A stretch of DNA of 64,000 nucleotides from an uncultured Clostridia bacterium. GTDB lineage: Bacteria; Bacillota; Clostridia; Christensenellales; Aristaeellaceae. This document shows positions 38,702 to 47,700 of the stretch, one piece after another; position 1 is the first letter of the stretch; each line of letters begins with the position of its first letter. The stretch spans positions 107,170 to 171,169 of the forward strand of contig CALCQO010000047.1 in NCBI GenBank assembly GCA_937894675.1, written 5' to 3'. Made by a program: the position numbers and the translations under genes. Below the pieces are notes generated by a model. It had not been told where the DNA came from. It worked only from the letters and a program-made list of their open reading frames with translations, and made no database searches.

Positions 38702-39255
38702 ACGGACATGATCTCTTTTTCTTTTTCATCCGCCATGCGGTCGATGTCCTTTACCGCGGCATCAGTAATCTTCTGCATCTCATCCTCTGCCTTGCGCTGG
38801 TCATCCTCGGTAATGACGGAATCCTTCTTCAGCTTTTTAATCTGCTCAATGGCGTCCCTGCGGATGGAGCGGAGAGCAATCTTGGCATCTTCCGCGCTTT
38901 TACGCACGAGTTTGTTCAGTTCTTTGCGGCGCTCCTCGTTCAGCTCCGGTATCACCAGGCGGATGATTTTGCCGTCATTGGCGGGGTTCAGGCCCAGATC
39001 GCTTTTCTGGATGGCTTTTTCCACCATGGAGATGGCTTTGACATCCCAGAGAGAGATGGTCAGCAGCCGGGGTTCGGGGGCGGAAATATTGGCCATCTGA
39101 TTGATGGGTGTCATGGTTCCGTAGTAATCCACCATAATGCGGTCTAAAAGCTGCGGATTTGCCCTGCCGGCGCGCAAGGACTGCAGTTCACGCTTATAAA
39201 CATCCTTGGTTTTTTCCATTTTTTCTTTGGCGGTATCAATAGCTACGTTATACAT
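38698..39255 (-). CDS. frr: Ribosome recycling factor
   Basis: 185 residues from the ATG at 39253-39255, which has a perfect AAAGGAGG site; an upstream in-frame start lies before it and was rejected. LQSLRAGRANPQLLDRIMV and the long helical C-terminus are diagnostic. With EF-G it splits post-termination ribosomes. It is first in the frr-to-polC operon. Confidence 0.96.
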   Translation of the reverse strand: MYNVAIDTAKEKMEKTKDVYKRELQSLRAGRANPQLLDRIMVDYYGTMTPINQMANISAPEPRLLTISLWDVKAISMVEKAIQKSDLGLNPANDGKIIRLVIPELNEERRKELNKLVRKSAEDAKIALRSIRRDAIEQIKKLKKDSVITEDDQRKAEDEMQKITDAAVKDIDRMADEKEKEIMSV

Positions 39256-39283
39256 AAAGAAAACCTCCTTTGTCATTGGTCAT

Positions 39284-39312
39284 ATTCTACCCGTTTTGCA
39301 CCGTTATGGCAA
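39284..39312 (-). promoter_or_regulatory. Promoter of the frr-uppS-cdsA-dxr-rseP-ispG-polC operon
   Basis: Minus strand: -35 TTGCCA (39307-39312), 17-base spacer, -10 TAGAAT (39284-39289), about 10 bases after the LCP stop. Confidence 0.65.
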
Positions 39313-39321
39313 GTGACGGCA

Positions 39322-40299
39322 TCAGGGCGTTCCCAGAAACTCCTGTATGGCTTTCTGGTTCTTTTCCAGGTTTGGAATCACAAAATATGCCTTATTCAGC
39401 ACTGTGTTCCGGCTGCTTTTTGCCACCGGTATCCGTAAGTATCTGGTATCGATGGTTCCCATCCCCACCACATCATTCATCAGCGACAATGCCGTTTGCA
39501 GGGTGATGTCGGTAGCTACGGAATCGATCTGATTCATCATAATATCCAGCAGTTGATCAGTATTTGAGCTTTTCAGCTTATTGAATATGGCCATCATAAC
39601 GCGCTGCTGCCGCCCAATTCTCTCATAATCGCTGTCAATTTTTCGGATTCTGGCATAGGACATGGCCTGCAGCCCAGTTAAACGCTGAAGCCCCGCAGAC
39701 AGCAGCCGCCCTTCTTCCTCCGGCTTTTCATTCTGATAATTGTAATATTCCAGTATCCCGTTTAACGGCTTGAGTTCTTCCTCTTCCACCTGGATATCAA
39801 TGCCGCCAATCGCGTCCACAAGCGCGATCATCATGGAAAAGTTAACCGCGAGGTATCCGTCCACTTGTACCTGAAAGTTTTTATTGAGAGTGGATACAAG
39901 GGCCTCAGGACCGCCGTACACATATGCGGCGTTCAGTCGGTTATGGCCATGCCCGGGTATTTGCACATACATGTCCCGCATAAAGGAAATCAGTTTCAGC
40001 TGATGGTTTCTTTTATCCAGAACAGCCAGCATCATGGTATCCGACCGTCCCCGGATCCGCGGGTCATCGGTGTCCACACCTACAATCAGCAGTCTGAATA
40101 ATCCGTCCAAACCAGTCGCCGGTTCGGTGTAGCCTTCCGGCAGCACCAGGTATTCCCCTTCGCCGTTTTCCTCCTGGGACATGCGGTACAGAATCGCCGC
40201 GATCTCATCATCGCTCAGGGTTTCCTCCTGCGCCAAAGAAATGGGTGATGCCATCATCAGGCATGAAAAGAAGAGAAGAAAACAAACGATTCGTTTCAT
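39322..40299 (-). CDS. LytR-CpsA-Psr (LCP) family cell-wall ligase
   Basis: 325 residues. The N-terminal hydrophobic segment ends in SLAQEE and looks like a cleavable signal peptide rather than a retained anchor. LCP motifs are VGVDTDDPRIRGRSDTMML, SFMRDMYVQIPG, the NRLNAAY segment and SYARIRKIDSDYERIGRQQR, so the arginine and aspartate residues that hold the pyrophosphate are all present. LCP enzymes move teichoic acid or capsule polymers from undecaprenyl-PP to peptidoglycan. It lies between the rnf terminator and the frr promoter, with AGGAGG before the ATG. Confidence 0.9.
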   Translation of the reverse strand: MKRIVCFLLFFSCLMMASPISLAQEETLSDDEIAAILYRMSQEENGEGEYLVLPEGYTEPATGLDGLFRLLIVGVDTDDPRIRGRSDTMMLAVLDKRNHQLKLISFMRDMYVQIPGHGHNRLNAAYVYGGPEALVSTLNKNFQVQVDGYLAVNFSMMIALVDAIGGIDIQVEEEELKPLNGILEYYNYQNEKPEEEGRLLSAGLQRLTGLQAMSYARIRKIDSDYERIGRQQRVMMAIFNKLKSSNTDQLLDIMMNQIDSVATDITLQTALSLMNDVVGMGTIDTRYLRIPVAKSSRNTVLNKAYFVIPNLEKNQKAIQEFLGTP

Positions 40300-40324
40300 G
40301 TTTGCCTCCTTATAGCCAAAGTAG

Positions 40325-40366
40325 CTATAAACGAAATGAAAGCGCGTTAAACAAACGCGCTTTCAT
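40325..40366 (-). terminator. Intrinsic terminator of the ribF-rnf operon
   Basis: Stem GAAAGCGCGTT (40338-40348) and AACGCGCTTTC (40354-40364), extended by AT pairs, lies just after rnfB. On the minus strand ATTTCGTTTATAG follows. The tail may also hold the LCP promoter. Confidence 0.75.
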
Positions 40367-40383
40367 GTGGAACAAAGAATAGG

Positions 40384-41175
40384 TCAGGACGCGACAACCG
40401 TAATGCAGTCACAGGGGCATACCGCGACACAGGCTTCGCACAGGGTGCATTTCTCCGGGTCAATCTTGGCAAAGCCGTTGTTGACATGAATCGCGTCGAA
40501 CTCACAGGCTTTTTCGCAGCGTTTGCAGGCGATGCAGCCCTTGGAGCAGCTTTCCCTGGCTTCCTTGGCGCTGGCTTGATTCTGGCAGCGCACGGTGACC
40601 GTTGCCTTTCTCGGCAGCATTTCAATGATGCCGCGGGGACAGGCTTTCACGCACATGCCGCAAGCGGTGCATTTTTCTTCGTCAATGACCGCCAGGGTGT
40701 CCACCATACGGATGGCGTCAAACTTGCAGACGTCAAAACAATCACCCAGACCCATGCAGGCATACTGGCACATTTTGGGGCCGCCCGCCAACTGGTTGGC
40801 AAGGGCGCAGCTTTCAAAGCCATCATAGGTAACACGCTCTTTGGCGATACCGGTAGCGCCCTGGCACAGCACCCGGGCTACCTTGGGATCCCCCGCCTCG
40901 GCTTCCACACCCATGATTTCGGCCAGCGCAGTAAGGGTCTTCGCGCCGCCGGGGGTGCAGCCGTCTACCGGCGCGTCACCGCGCGCGACTGCCTCGGCAA
41001 ACCCATCGCATCCGGGGAAACCGCAGGCACCGCAGTTGGCACCGGCGACCGCTTCACGGATCAGGGCAACCTTTTCATCCACAGGAACGGCAAACATCTT
41101 ATCAGCAAAGCTGAGTACCACGCCAAACACAACGCCCAAAGCGCCTAAAGCGAGGATGGCATATACAATCGGCAT
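40384..41175 (-). CDS. rnfB: Rnf complex subunit RnfB (iron-sulfur)
   Basis: 263 residues. One N-terminal membrane helix is followed by the RnfB [4Fe-4S] domain with C48, C51, C56 and C73 (NCGACGFPGCDGF). Several ferredoxin-type motifs follow: MCQYACMGLGDCFDVCKF, CTACGMCVKACP, CIACKRCEKACEF and CTLCEACVAVCPCDC. In Rnf it takes electrons from ferredoxin. It is the last gene of the operon. This clostridial form carries more clusters than the short proteobacterial RnfB. Confidence 0.95.
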   Translation of the reverse strand: MPIVYAILALGALGVVFGVVLSFADKMFAVPVDEKVALIREAVAGANCGACGFPGCDGFAEAVARGDAPVDGCTPGGAKTLTALAEIMGVEAEAGDPKVARVLCQGATGIAKERVTYDGFESCALANQLAGGPKMCQYACMGLGDCFDVCKFDAIRMVDTLAVIDEEKCTACGMCVKACPRGIIEMLPRKATVTVRCQNQASAKEARESCSKGCIACKRCEKACEFDAIHVNNGFAKIDPEKCTLCEACVAVCPCDCITVVAS

Positions 41176-41187
41176 ACTCTCTCCTCC

Positions 41188-41778
41188 TTACTTGACCAGG
41201 CCTTTGAAGCCCAGGAACGCAACCGCCATCATGCCGGCGATTACCAGGCTGATGGAGAAACCGCGGAAAGGCTTGGGAATATCGGATGTTTCCAGCCGTT
41301 CACGCACGCCTGCCATCATGACAATCGCAAGCAGGAAACCAAGGGCGCCGAACACACCGTTGAGCACGGATTCCAACAGACCGTAGTTGCTGTTGATGTT
41401 CAGCAGGGCAACACCCAGCACCGCGCAGTTGGTGGTAATCAAGGGCAGGTAGATGCCCAGCGCGCTGTAGAGGGCAGGCAGGGATTTCTTCATAAACATT
41501 TCGACGAACTGCACAAGCGCCGCGATAATGAAGATGAAGGCAATGGTGCTCAAGTATTCGAGCTTCAGCGGAATCAGCAGGAACTCGTATACTGTCCAGG
41601 TAAACAGGGACGCAAGGCCCATGACGAAGGTAACAGCCAACCCCATGCCGATGGAGGTTTCCACCTTGGAGGAAACGCCAAGGAAGGGACAGCACCCCAG
41701 AAAACGGGAGAAAATGTAGTTGTTTGTGAGGATGCAATCAATCATAAATAGGAAAAAACCGACTTCGCTTAATCTCAT
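41188..41778 (-). CDS. rnfA: Rnf complex subunit RnfA
   Basis: 196 residues, six membrane helices. The sequence FLGCCPFLGVSS and TTNCAVLG hold the two conserved cysteines that in RnfA and RnfE form the intramembrane [2Fe-2S] site. The ATG overlaps the rnfE stop as ATGA. It is paralogous to RnfE. Confidence 0.95.
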   Translation of the reverse strand: MRLSEVGFFLFMIDCILTNNYIFSRFLGCCPFLGVSSKVETSIGMGLAVTFVMGLASLFTWTVYEFLLIPLKLEYLSTIAFIFIIAALVQFVEMFMKKSLPALYSALGIYLPLITTNCAVLGVALLNINSNYGLLESVLNGVFGALGFLLAIVMMAGVRERLETSDIPKPFRGFSISLVIAGMMAVAFLGFKGLVK

Positions 41779-42416
41779 GCTGCCGCAACCTCCTTATCTT
41801 CTTTGCCGGCTTTGCGTTTTTCGCCAATGGCATTGATGATGCCAAGAAGCAGGCCAAACACGATGAACCCGCCGGGGGCAAGCACCATCAGCAGCATGGG
41901 CTCAAAGGAAGCGCCCAACAGGTTGATGCCAAACACAGTGCCGTTGCCCAGCAGTTCGCGGATGGAACTGATGAGAATCAGCGCCAGGGTAAAGCCAAGG
42001 CCCATACTGACACCGTCCATAGCGGAGCGGACAACATTGTTCTTGCTGGCGAAGGCTTCCGCGCGGGCGAGGATGATGCAGTTCACAACGATCAGCGGGA
42101 TAAAAATGCCAAGCGCGTCATACAGCGGCGGTACAAAAGCCTGCATGAGCATCTGAATCATGGTAACAAAGGTGCAGATAACCACGACGAAGGCTGGAAT
42201 ACGAACTTTGTTGGGGATGAAGTTGCGCAGCAGTGAAATAACAGCGTTGGATCCAATCAGCACGAAGGTCGCCGCAAGCCCCATGCCCAAACCGTTGATA
42301 GCGCTGGTGGTAACCGCCAGCGTGGGGCAAGTGCCCAGAACAAGGCGGAATGTCGGGTTTTCAGTAAGTAAACCGTTGATAAACACACCGCGAAGGTCGT
42401 TCCCTTTCTTAGGCAT
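41775..42416 (-). CDS. rnfE: Rnf complex subunit RnfE
   Basis: 213 residues, six membrane helices; N-terminal LLTENPTFRLVLGTCPTLAV and VNCIILARAEAFAS carry the conserved cysteines. The basic tail (GEKRKAGKEDKEV) is cytoplasmic. It overlaps rnfD by eight bases. rnfG, which usually lies between rnfD and rnfE, is not here but upstream of rnfC. Confidence 0.95.
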   Translation of the reverse strand: MPKKGNDLRGVFINGLLTENPTFRLVLGTCPTLAVTTSAINGLGMGLAATFVLIGSNAVISLLRNFIPNKVRIPAFVVVICTFVTMIQMLMQAFVPPLYDALGIFIPLIVVNCIILARAEAFASKNNVVRSAMDGVSMGLGFTLALILISSIRELLGNGTVFGINLLGASFEPMLLMVLAPGGFIVFGLLLGIINAIGEKRKAGKEDKEVAAA

Positions 42417-43350
42417 GCTGTTTCACCTCCCCATAAACTTTACGCTTGGAATACCGGTCAATCAGCGGCGTGATGCAGTTCATGAACAGGATGGCGAAGG
42501 TAACCCCCTCGGGATAACCGCCGTACATCCTGATGACCACAACAATCACACCGCACATCACGCCAAAGATGCACTGCCCGACACGAAGCATCGGGTTGGT
42601 CACATAATCCGTCGCCATGAACACCGCGCCAAAGAGCACACCGCCCGTCAAAACCGCGGTTAATGGATTGCCGCCCAGCACCCAGGTCAGCAAGGCAACG
42701 GTACCCACAAAGAATGTCGGTACATGCCAGGTGATGGTGCCGCGAAGCAGAAGGTAGGCAAAGCCGACCAGGATGGCTGCTTTGCTCACTTCCCCAATGG
42801 TTCCGGGAATATTGCCGATAAACAAATCCATGGTGGACCACTGGCTCGTGGAGAGCAGCGGAGTAGCGGAAGCTACCACATCCACACCTGAAGGCGCGGC
42901 TGAGCCTAACAGCAGGCGCTGGGGCAGCACATAGCTGGTCATATGCACAGGCCAGGATGCCAGCAGCACCGCGCGCGCGAAAATGGCAGGGTTCAGGAAG
43001 TTATGGCCAATGCCGCCAAAGAGCTGTTTCACCAGCAGGATGGCAATCGCGCTTCCCAGAGCGGCCATCCACAGCGGCGCGTTAGCAGGCAGGTTCAGCC
43101 CCAGAATCAGCCCCGTGACAACCGCGGAGAAATCCGTGATACGCACTGGCTTTTTCATCAGAACCTGCCAGATAAGTTCGCTTAATACCGCGGTAACTAT
43201 GCAGACCAGGAGCACAAGCGCCGCGCTGACGCCAAAGAAATACACACCCAGTGCCGTTGCGGGAATCAGCGCAATCAGCACATCCAGCATCAGCGACTGC
43301 GTCGTATCCTTGTCCAGCAGATGCGGCCCGGTAGACATGCGTAGGTTCAT
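42409..43350 (-). CDS. rnfD: Rnf complex subunit RnfD (flavinylated membrane subunit)
   Basis: 313 residues from the ATG at 43348-43350, which has AAGGAGG upstream; the longer frame reads into rnfC. It has about nine or ten membrane helices. The likely FMN-attachment threonine is T163 in DVVASATPL, which matches the RnfD/NqrB pattern (usually SGATPL) with Ala-Ser in place of Ser-Gly. ApbE is the expected transferase. RnfD forms part of the ion-translocating core. Confidence 0.93.
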   Translation of the reverse strand: MNLRMSTGPHLLDKDTTQSLMLDVLIALIPATALGVYFFGVSAALVLLVCIVTAVLSELIWQVLMKKPVRITDFSAVVTGLILGLNLPANAPLWMAALGSAIAILLVKQLFGGIGHNFLNPAIFARAVLLASWPVHMTSYVLPQRLLLGSAAPSGVDVVASATPLLSTSQWSTMDLFIGNIPGTIGEVSKAAILVGFAYLLLRGTITWHVPTFFVGTVALLTWVLGGNPLTAVLTGGVLFGAVFMATDYVTNPMLRVGQCIFGVMCGVIVVVIRMYGGYPEGVTFAILFMNCITPLIDRYSKRKVYGEVKQHA

Positions 43351-43352
43351 CG

Positions 43353-44672
43353 TCAATTCCTCCTTGCAGCGATCAGATCTTTCGCTTCCTTGAAGGAAGC
43401 TACCAACCAGCGCTTTGCCGGGCAAACATACGAGCAGCTGCCGCAAAGTATGCAGTCGGTCAGGTTCTTCTTCTCCGCTTCTTCCATTTTATCTGTATCC
43501 AGAAGATTGCGCAGTTCCATCGGGTTCAGCTTTGTAGGGCAGGCTTCCACACAGCGGCCGCAGCGGATACAGGGGTTTTCCACATGGGATTTGCCCTGTT
43601 TCTCATTGAGAACCACAATGCCGTTGTTTGCCTTGGTCATAGGCACCTGATCATCAGGAATGCACAGACCCGTCATGCTGCCGCCAAAGAAAATCTTGCC
43701 CGGCTCTTCCGAATAGCCGCCGCAGGCACCTACCGCGTCGCTGACGCTGGTACCTATGCGCAGCAGCAGATTGGATGGTTTCTTCACGCAGCCGGTGACA
43801 GTGGTAATCCTGCTGACAAGAGGTTTGCCTTCTTTCACCGCGTCCGCGATGGCTGCGGCTGTCGCCACATTCAGAACAACTACCTGCACATGCATGGGCA
43901 GGCCGCCTGAGGGAACCTGTTTGCCGGTAATCGCTTCGATCAGCTGTTTTTCACCGCCCTGGGGGTACTTTGTCTTCAGCGTCGCAACTTCAACCCCAGT
44001 GCGCCCTGCAGCCGCTTGCTGCATGGCGGTGATGGCCTCCGGTTTGTTATCCTCGATGGCGATAACGCCGCGGGACACCTTCATCGCCCGCATGGCGGCG
44101 CGCAAGCCGTCCACAACACGCTGGGACTGCTCTACCATCAAGCGGTAGTCCGCGGTTAAAAAGGTCTCGCACTCCGCGCCGTTGAGAATGATGGTATCAA
44201 CCGTCTGCCCCTCGGGCAGCGTCATCTTCGCGTGGGTGGGAAAGCATGCTCCGCCCATACCGCAGATGCCGGCAGCCTGAATCGCGGGGATAATCTTTTC
44301 CGCCGCGGCCTGTTCCACATCGCCCAGGGGCGTCAGTTCCACCCACTCATCCTGTTCATCATTTTCAATGAAAATGCAGGGAGAAGGCAGTTTGCCCATC
44401 ATTTGCATCTTGCCCACGGCCGTTACAGTACCGCTGACACTGGCGTGAACAGGAATCCCTCTGGGGCCGGCTGCTTCCGCAATCACCTGTCCAATCAGAA
44501 CCCTATCCCCTTTTTTCACCACAGGAACACTGGGAGCGCCCAGATGCGTATCCACAGGAATGCAGACGGTTTTCGCGACAAATTCTTTCACCGGCTTGTC
44601 CCGTGTTTCCGATTTCCCTTCGTGGCGATCCTTTAAAGGATGGATGCCTCCCCGAAATGTAAAAATACTCAA
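43353..44672 (-). CDS. rnfC: Rnf complex subunit RnfC (NADH-binding, iron-sulfur)
   Basis: 439 residues. The start motif FRGGIHPLKDRHEGK is typical of RnfC. A Rossmann-type NADH/FMN domain resembling Complex I NuoF follows (GGEKQLIEAITG, MGGACFPTHAKM), and two [4Fe-4S] motifs are at about 368 (CIRCGRCVEACPTK) and 407 (CILCGSCSYVCPAK). It passes electrons to NAD+. The start is TTG at 44670-44672, with GGCGGG and AAAGG upstream; no nearer ATG fits the conserved N-terminus. Confidence 0.94.
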   Translation of the reverse strand: MSIFTFRGGIHPLKDRHEGKSETRDKPVKEFVAKTVCIPVDTHLGAPSVPVVKKGDRVLIGQVIAEAAGPRGIPVHASVSGTVTAVGKMQMMGKLPSPCIFIENDEQDEWVELTPLGDVEQAAAEKIIPAIQAAGICGMGGACFPTHAKMTLPEGQTVDTIILNGAECETFLTADYRLMVEQSQRVVDGLRAAMRAMKVSRGVIAIEDNKPEAITAMQQAAAGRTGVEVATLKTKYPQGGEKQLIEAITGKQVPSGGLPMHVQVVVLNVATAAAIADAVKEGKPLVSRITTVTGCVKKPSNLLLRIGTSVSDAVGACGGYSEEPGKIFFGGSMTGLCIPDDQVPMTKANNGIVVLNEKQGKSHVENPCIRCGRCVEACPTKLNPMELRNLLDTDKMEEAEKKNLTDCILCGSCSYVCPAKRWLVASFKEAKDLIAARRN

Positions 44673-44704
44673 TCTATATCCCGCCTTTCAAGCATTCATT
44701 CCCA

Positions 44705-47700
44705 CTATTTGCCTTCATACGCCGCATTGATCGCTTCAATCACCGCTTGATGGGTGACGGTCGCGAAGGATGCCGCGTCAACCGCGTCTACCTTTAAAGG
44801 AGCTTTCTGGCCGACGAACTGCTCCAGATAGGCTTTGTCCAAAGCAGCCGCACCAAAGCTCTTGCCGTCGGAAAAATCATTCTCGTCAATCCCGACACTT
44901 TCAATGGTGCCATCCGCGGCGAAACTGACATTAACGGTTACTGTGCCCGCATAACCTTTGGCTGAAGCGCTGGCGGAACGGGCTTCCCCGGCGCTTGGTA
45001 CTTCATCGGTACCTGCCGCGCCAGCTGTCTGGGCTTCATTGATGGCTTCCAGCACCGCTTCCGTGGTGATTGTCGCGCCGCTGATAGCCTCGATGTCGCC
45101 GATGGCCAACGGGGCTTTCTTGCCGATGAACTGGTCGATGAAGGCAGCGTCCTTGGCTGCCTCGCCAAAGCCGGGAGTCTCTGTGAACTGATCGTCGCCG
45201 ATGGCCAGGGTTTTAATGGTGGCGCCGTCTTCCTCGAAGGAAACCGTCACAGCTACAGGACCGGCGAAGCCTTCCTTGGATACGGTGACCGCGCCTTCAA
45301 AGGCAGCGGGTTCTTCTTCTTTTACTTCCTCGGCAGGCTGTTCTTCTACTGTACCACCTTGGGCTTCATTGATGGCTTCTAGCACCGCTTCCGTGGTAAT
45401 GGTCGCGCCGCTGATGGCCTCGATGTCGTCAATGGCCAGGGGGGCTTTCTTGCCGATAAACTGGTCGATGAAGGTAGCGTCCTTTGCCGCCTCGCCAAAG
45501 CCGGGGGTCTCGGCAAACTGGTCGTCGCCAATGGTAAGTGTCTTGATGGTGGCGCCGTCTTCCTCGAAGGAAACCGTCACAGCCACAGGACCAGCGAAAC
45601 CTTCCTTGGATACAGTAACCGCGCCTTCCACGGCGGCGGGTTCTTCTTCTTTTACTTCCTCGGCAGGCTGTTCTTCTACCTTGCTGCCCTGAGCTTCATT
45701 GATGGCTTCCAGCACTGCTTCCGTGGTGATGGTCGCGCCGCTGATAGCCTCGATGTCGCCGATGGCCAGGGGGGCTTTCTTGCCGATAAACTGATCAATG
45801 AAGGCAGCGTCCTTGGCCGCCTCGCCAAAGCCGGGGGTCTCAGCAAACTGGTCGTCACCAATAGCCAGGGACTTGATGGTGGCGCCGTCTTCCTCGAAGG
45901 AAACCGTCACAGCTACAGGACCGGCGAAGCCTTCCTTGGATACGGTGACCGCGCCTTCAAAGGCAGCGGGTTCTTCTTCTTTTACTTCCTCGGCAGGCTG
46001 TTCTTCTACTGTACCGCCTTGGGCTTCATTGATGGCTTCCAGCACCGCTTCCGTGGTGATGGTCGCGCCGCTGATGGCCTCGATGTCGCCGATGGCTAAG
46101 GGTGCTTTCTTACCGATGAACTGGTCGATGAAAGCCGCGTCCTTGGCTGCCTCGCCAAAGCCGGGAGTCTCTGCGAACTGATCGTCGCCGATGGCCAGGG
46201 TTTTAATGGTGGCGCCGTCTTCCTCGAAGGAAACCGTCACAGCTACAGGACCGGCGAAGCCTTCCTTGGATACGGTGACCGCGCCTTCAAAGGCAGCGGG
46301 TTCTTCTTCTTTTACTTCCTCGGCAGGCTGTTCTTCTACTGTACCGCCTTGGGCTTCATTGATGGCTTCCAGCACCGCTTCCGTGGTGATGGTCGCGCCG
46401 CTGATGGCCTCGATGTCGCCGATGGCCAGGGGGGCTTTCTTGCCGATGAACTGGTCGATGAAAGCCGCGTCCTTAGCAGCAGCGCCAAAACCGGGGGTCT
46501 CAGCGAACTGTTCGTCGCCAATGGCCAGGGTTTTGATGGTGGCGCCGTCTTCCTCGAAGGAAACCGTCACAGCCACAGGACCGGCGAAACCTTCCTTGGA
46601 TACGGTGACCGCGCCTTCCACAGGTGCAGGTACTTCTGTCGGCTCAACTGTTTCAACAACTTCTTCACCCGCCTCAGCCGGTTCAGAGGATAGCAGCTGT
46701 TGATAAGCTGCGTTGATTGCGTCCACAACCGCGGTGCTGGTTACTGTCGCGCCGCTGATGGCTTCGATATCGCTCAGCTGGAGGGGCGCTTGTTTGCCAA
46801 CAAACTGTTCCGCAAAAGCAGGTTCCAAGGCAGCGGCACCGTAGCCTGCGGTTTCTGCAAACTGATCATCGCCGATTTTAATCGACTCAATCTTGGCGTC
46901 TCCGTCAAAGGTTACTTCCACGGCTACAGGTCCTGCGAAGCCTTCCGCGGATGAAGCCGCTGTACCCGCGCTGAACTGGGCGGCAGGAGCCGCGAGCTGC
47001 TGCATCGCATGGTTGATTGCGTCCACTACCGCGGTGCTGGTTACAGTCGCTCCGCTGATGGCTTCAATATCGCCTAACTGGAGAGGCGCTTGTTTGCCAA
47101 CAAACTGCTCCGCAAAGGCGGGCTCCAGAGCGGCCGCGCCGTATCCGGGGGTCTCCGCAAAATTGTCGTCCCCGATTACGATTTTTTCTATCTTTGCGTC
47201 CGCGTCAAATGTCACCTCAACAGCGACAGGCCCCGCAAAACCATCTGCCTCTCCCTTGGCGGTGCCAGCGGTAAACCCGCCGGACAAGTCCCCAATGGGA
47301 TGCAGATAACCATCAACAAATTTCGCGATATCATTAACGCCGCGCGCAACCGCCTTGGTGGTGATGGTTGCCGCGGTAATGGCATCGACGGTGGTGTTGT
47401 CCTTAGGTTCCCCTTCGACAACAACCTTGATGGGAGATTGCTTGCCTGCGAATTGATCAATAAAATTGGCGTCTTTGGCTTTGGAACCAAGGCCCGCTGT
47501 TTCCGCGAAGGCTGATCCGCCCACATTGATGCCGGTAATCGTGCCGTCTTCACGCACGCCCGCAATAATCTCAATGGGACCGCCATACCCTTGCACGGTG
47601 GTTGAGCCGACATATCCAGCCGCCTCTTCGCCGTTCTTACCGATGTACAGGCTGCTGACAGGCGCCGCGGGGTCTACCTCCACCATTTCAAAAGCGTCCG

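Noticed and set aside
45029..46618. CRISPR-like or mobile-element array
   Set aside because: The period is 330 bases with no spacers, the frame is open throughout, and each unit encodes an FMN-binding domain. It is a coding tandem repeat.
45201..46703. Open frames on the plus strand repeated every 330 bases
   Set aside because: They are the antisense shadow of the rnfG repeat. The low-complexity serine-rich products recur only because the DNA recurs.
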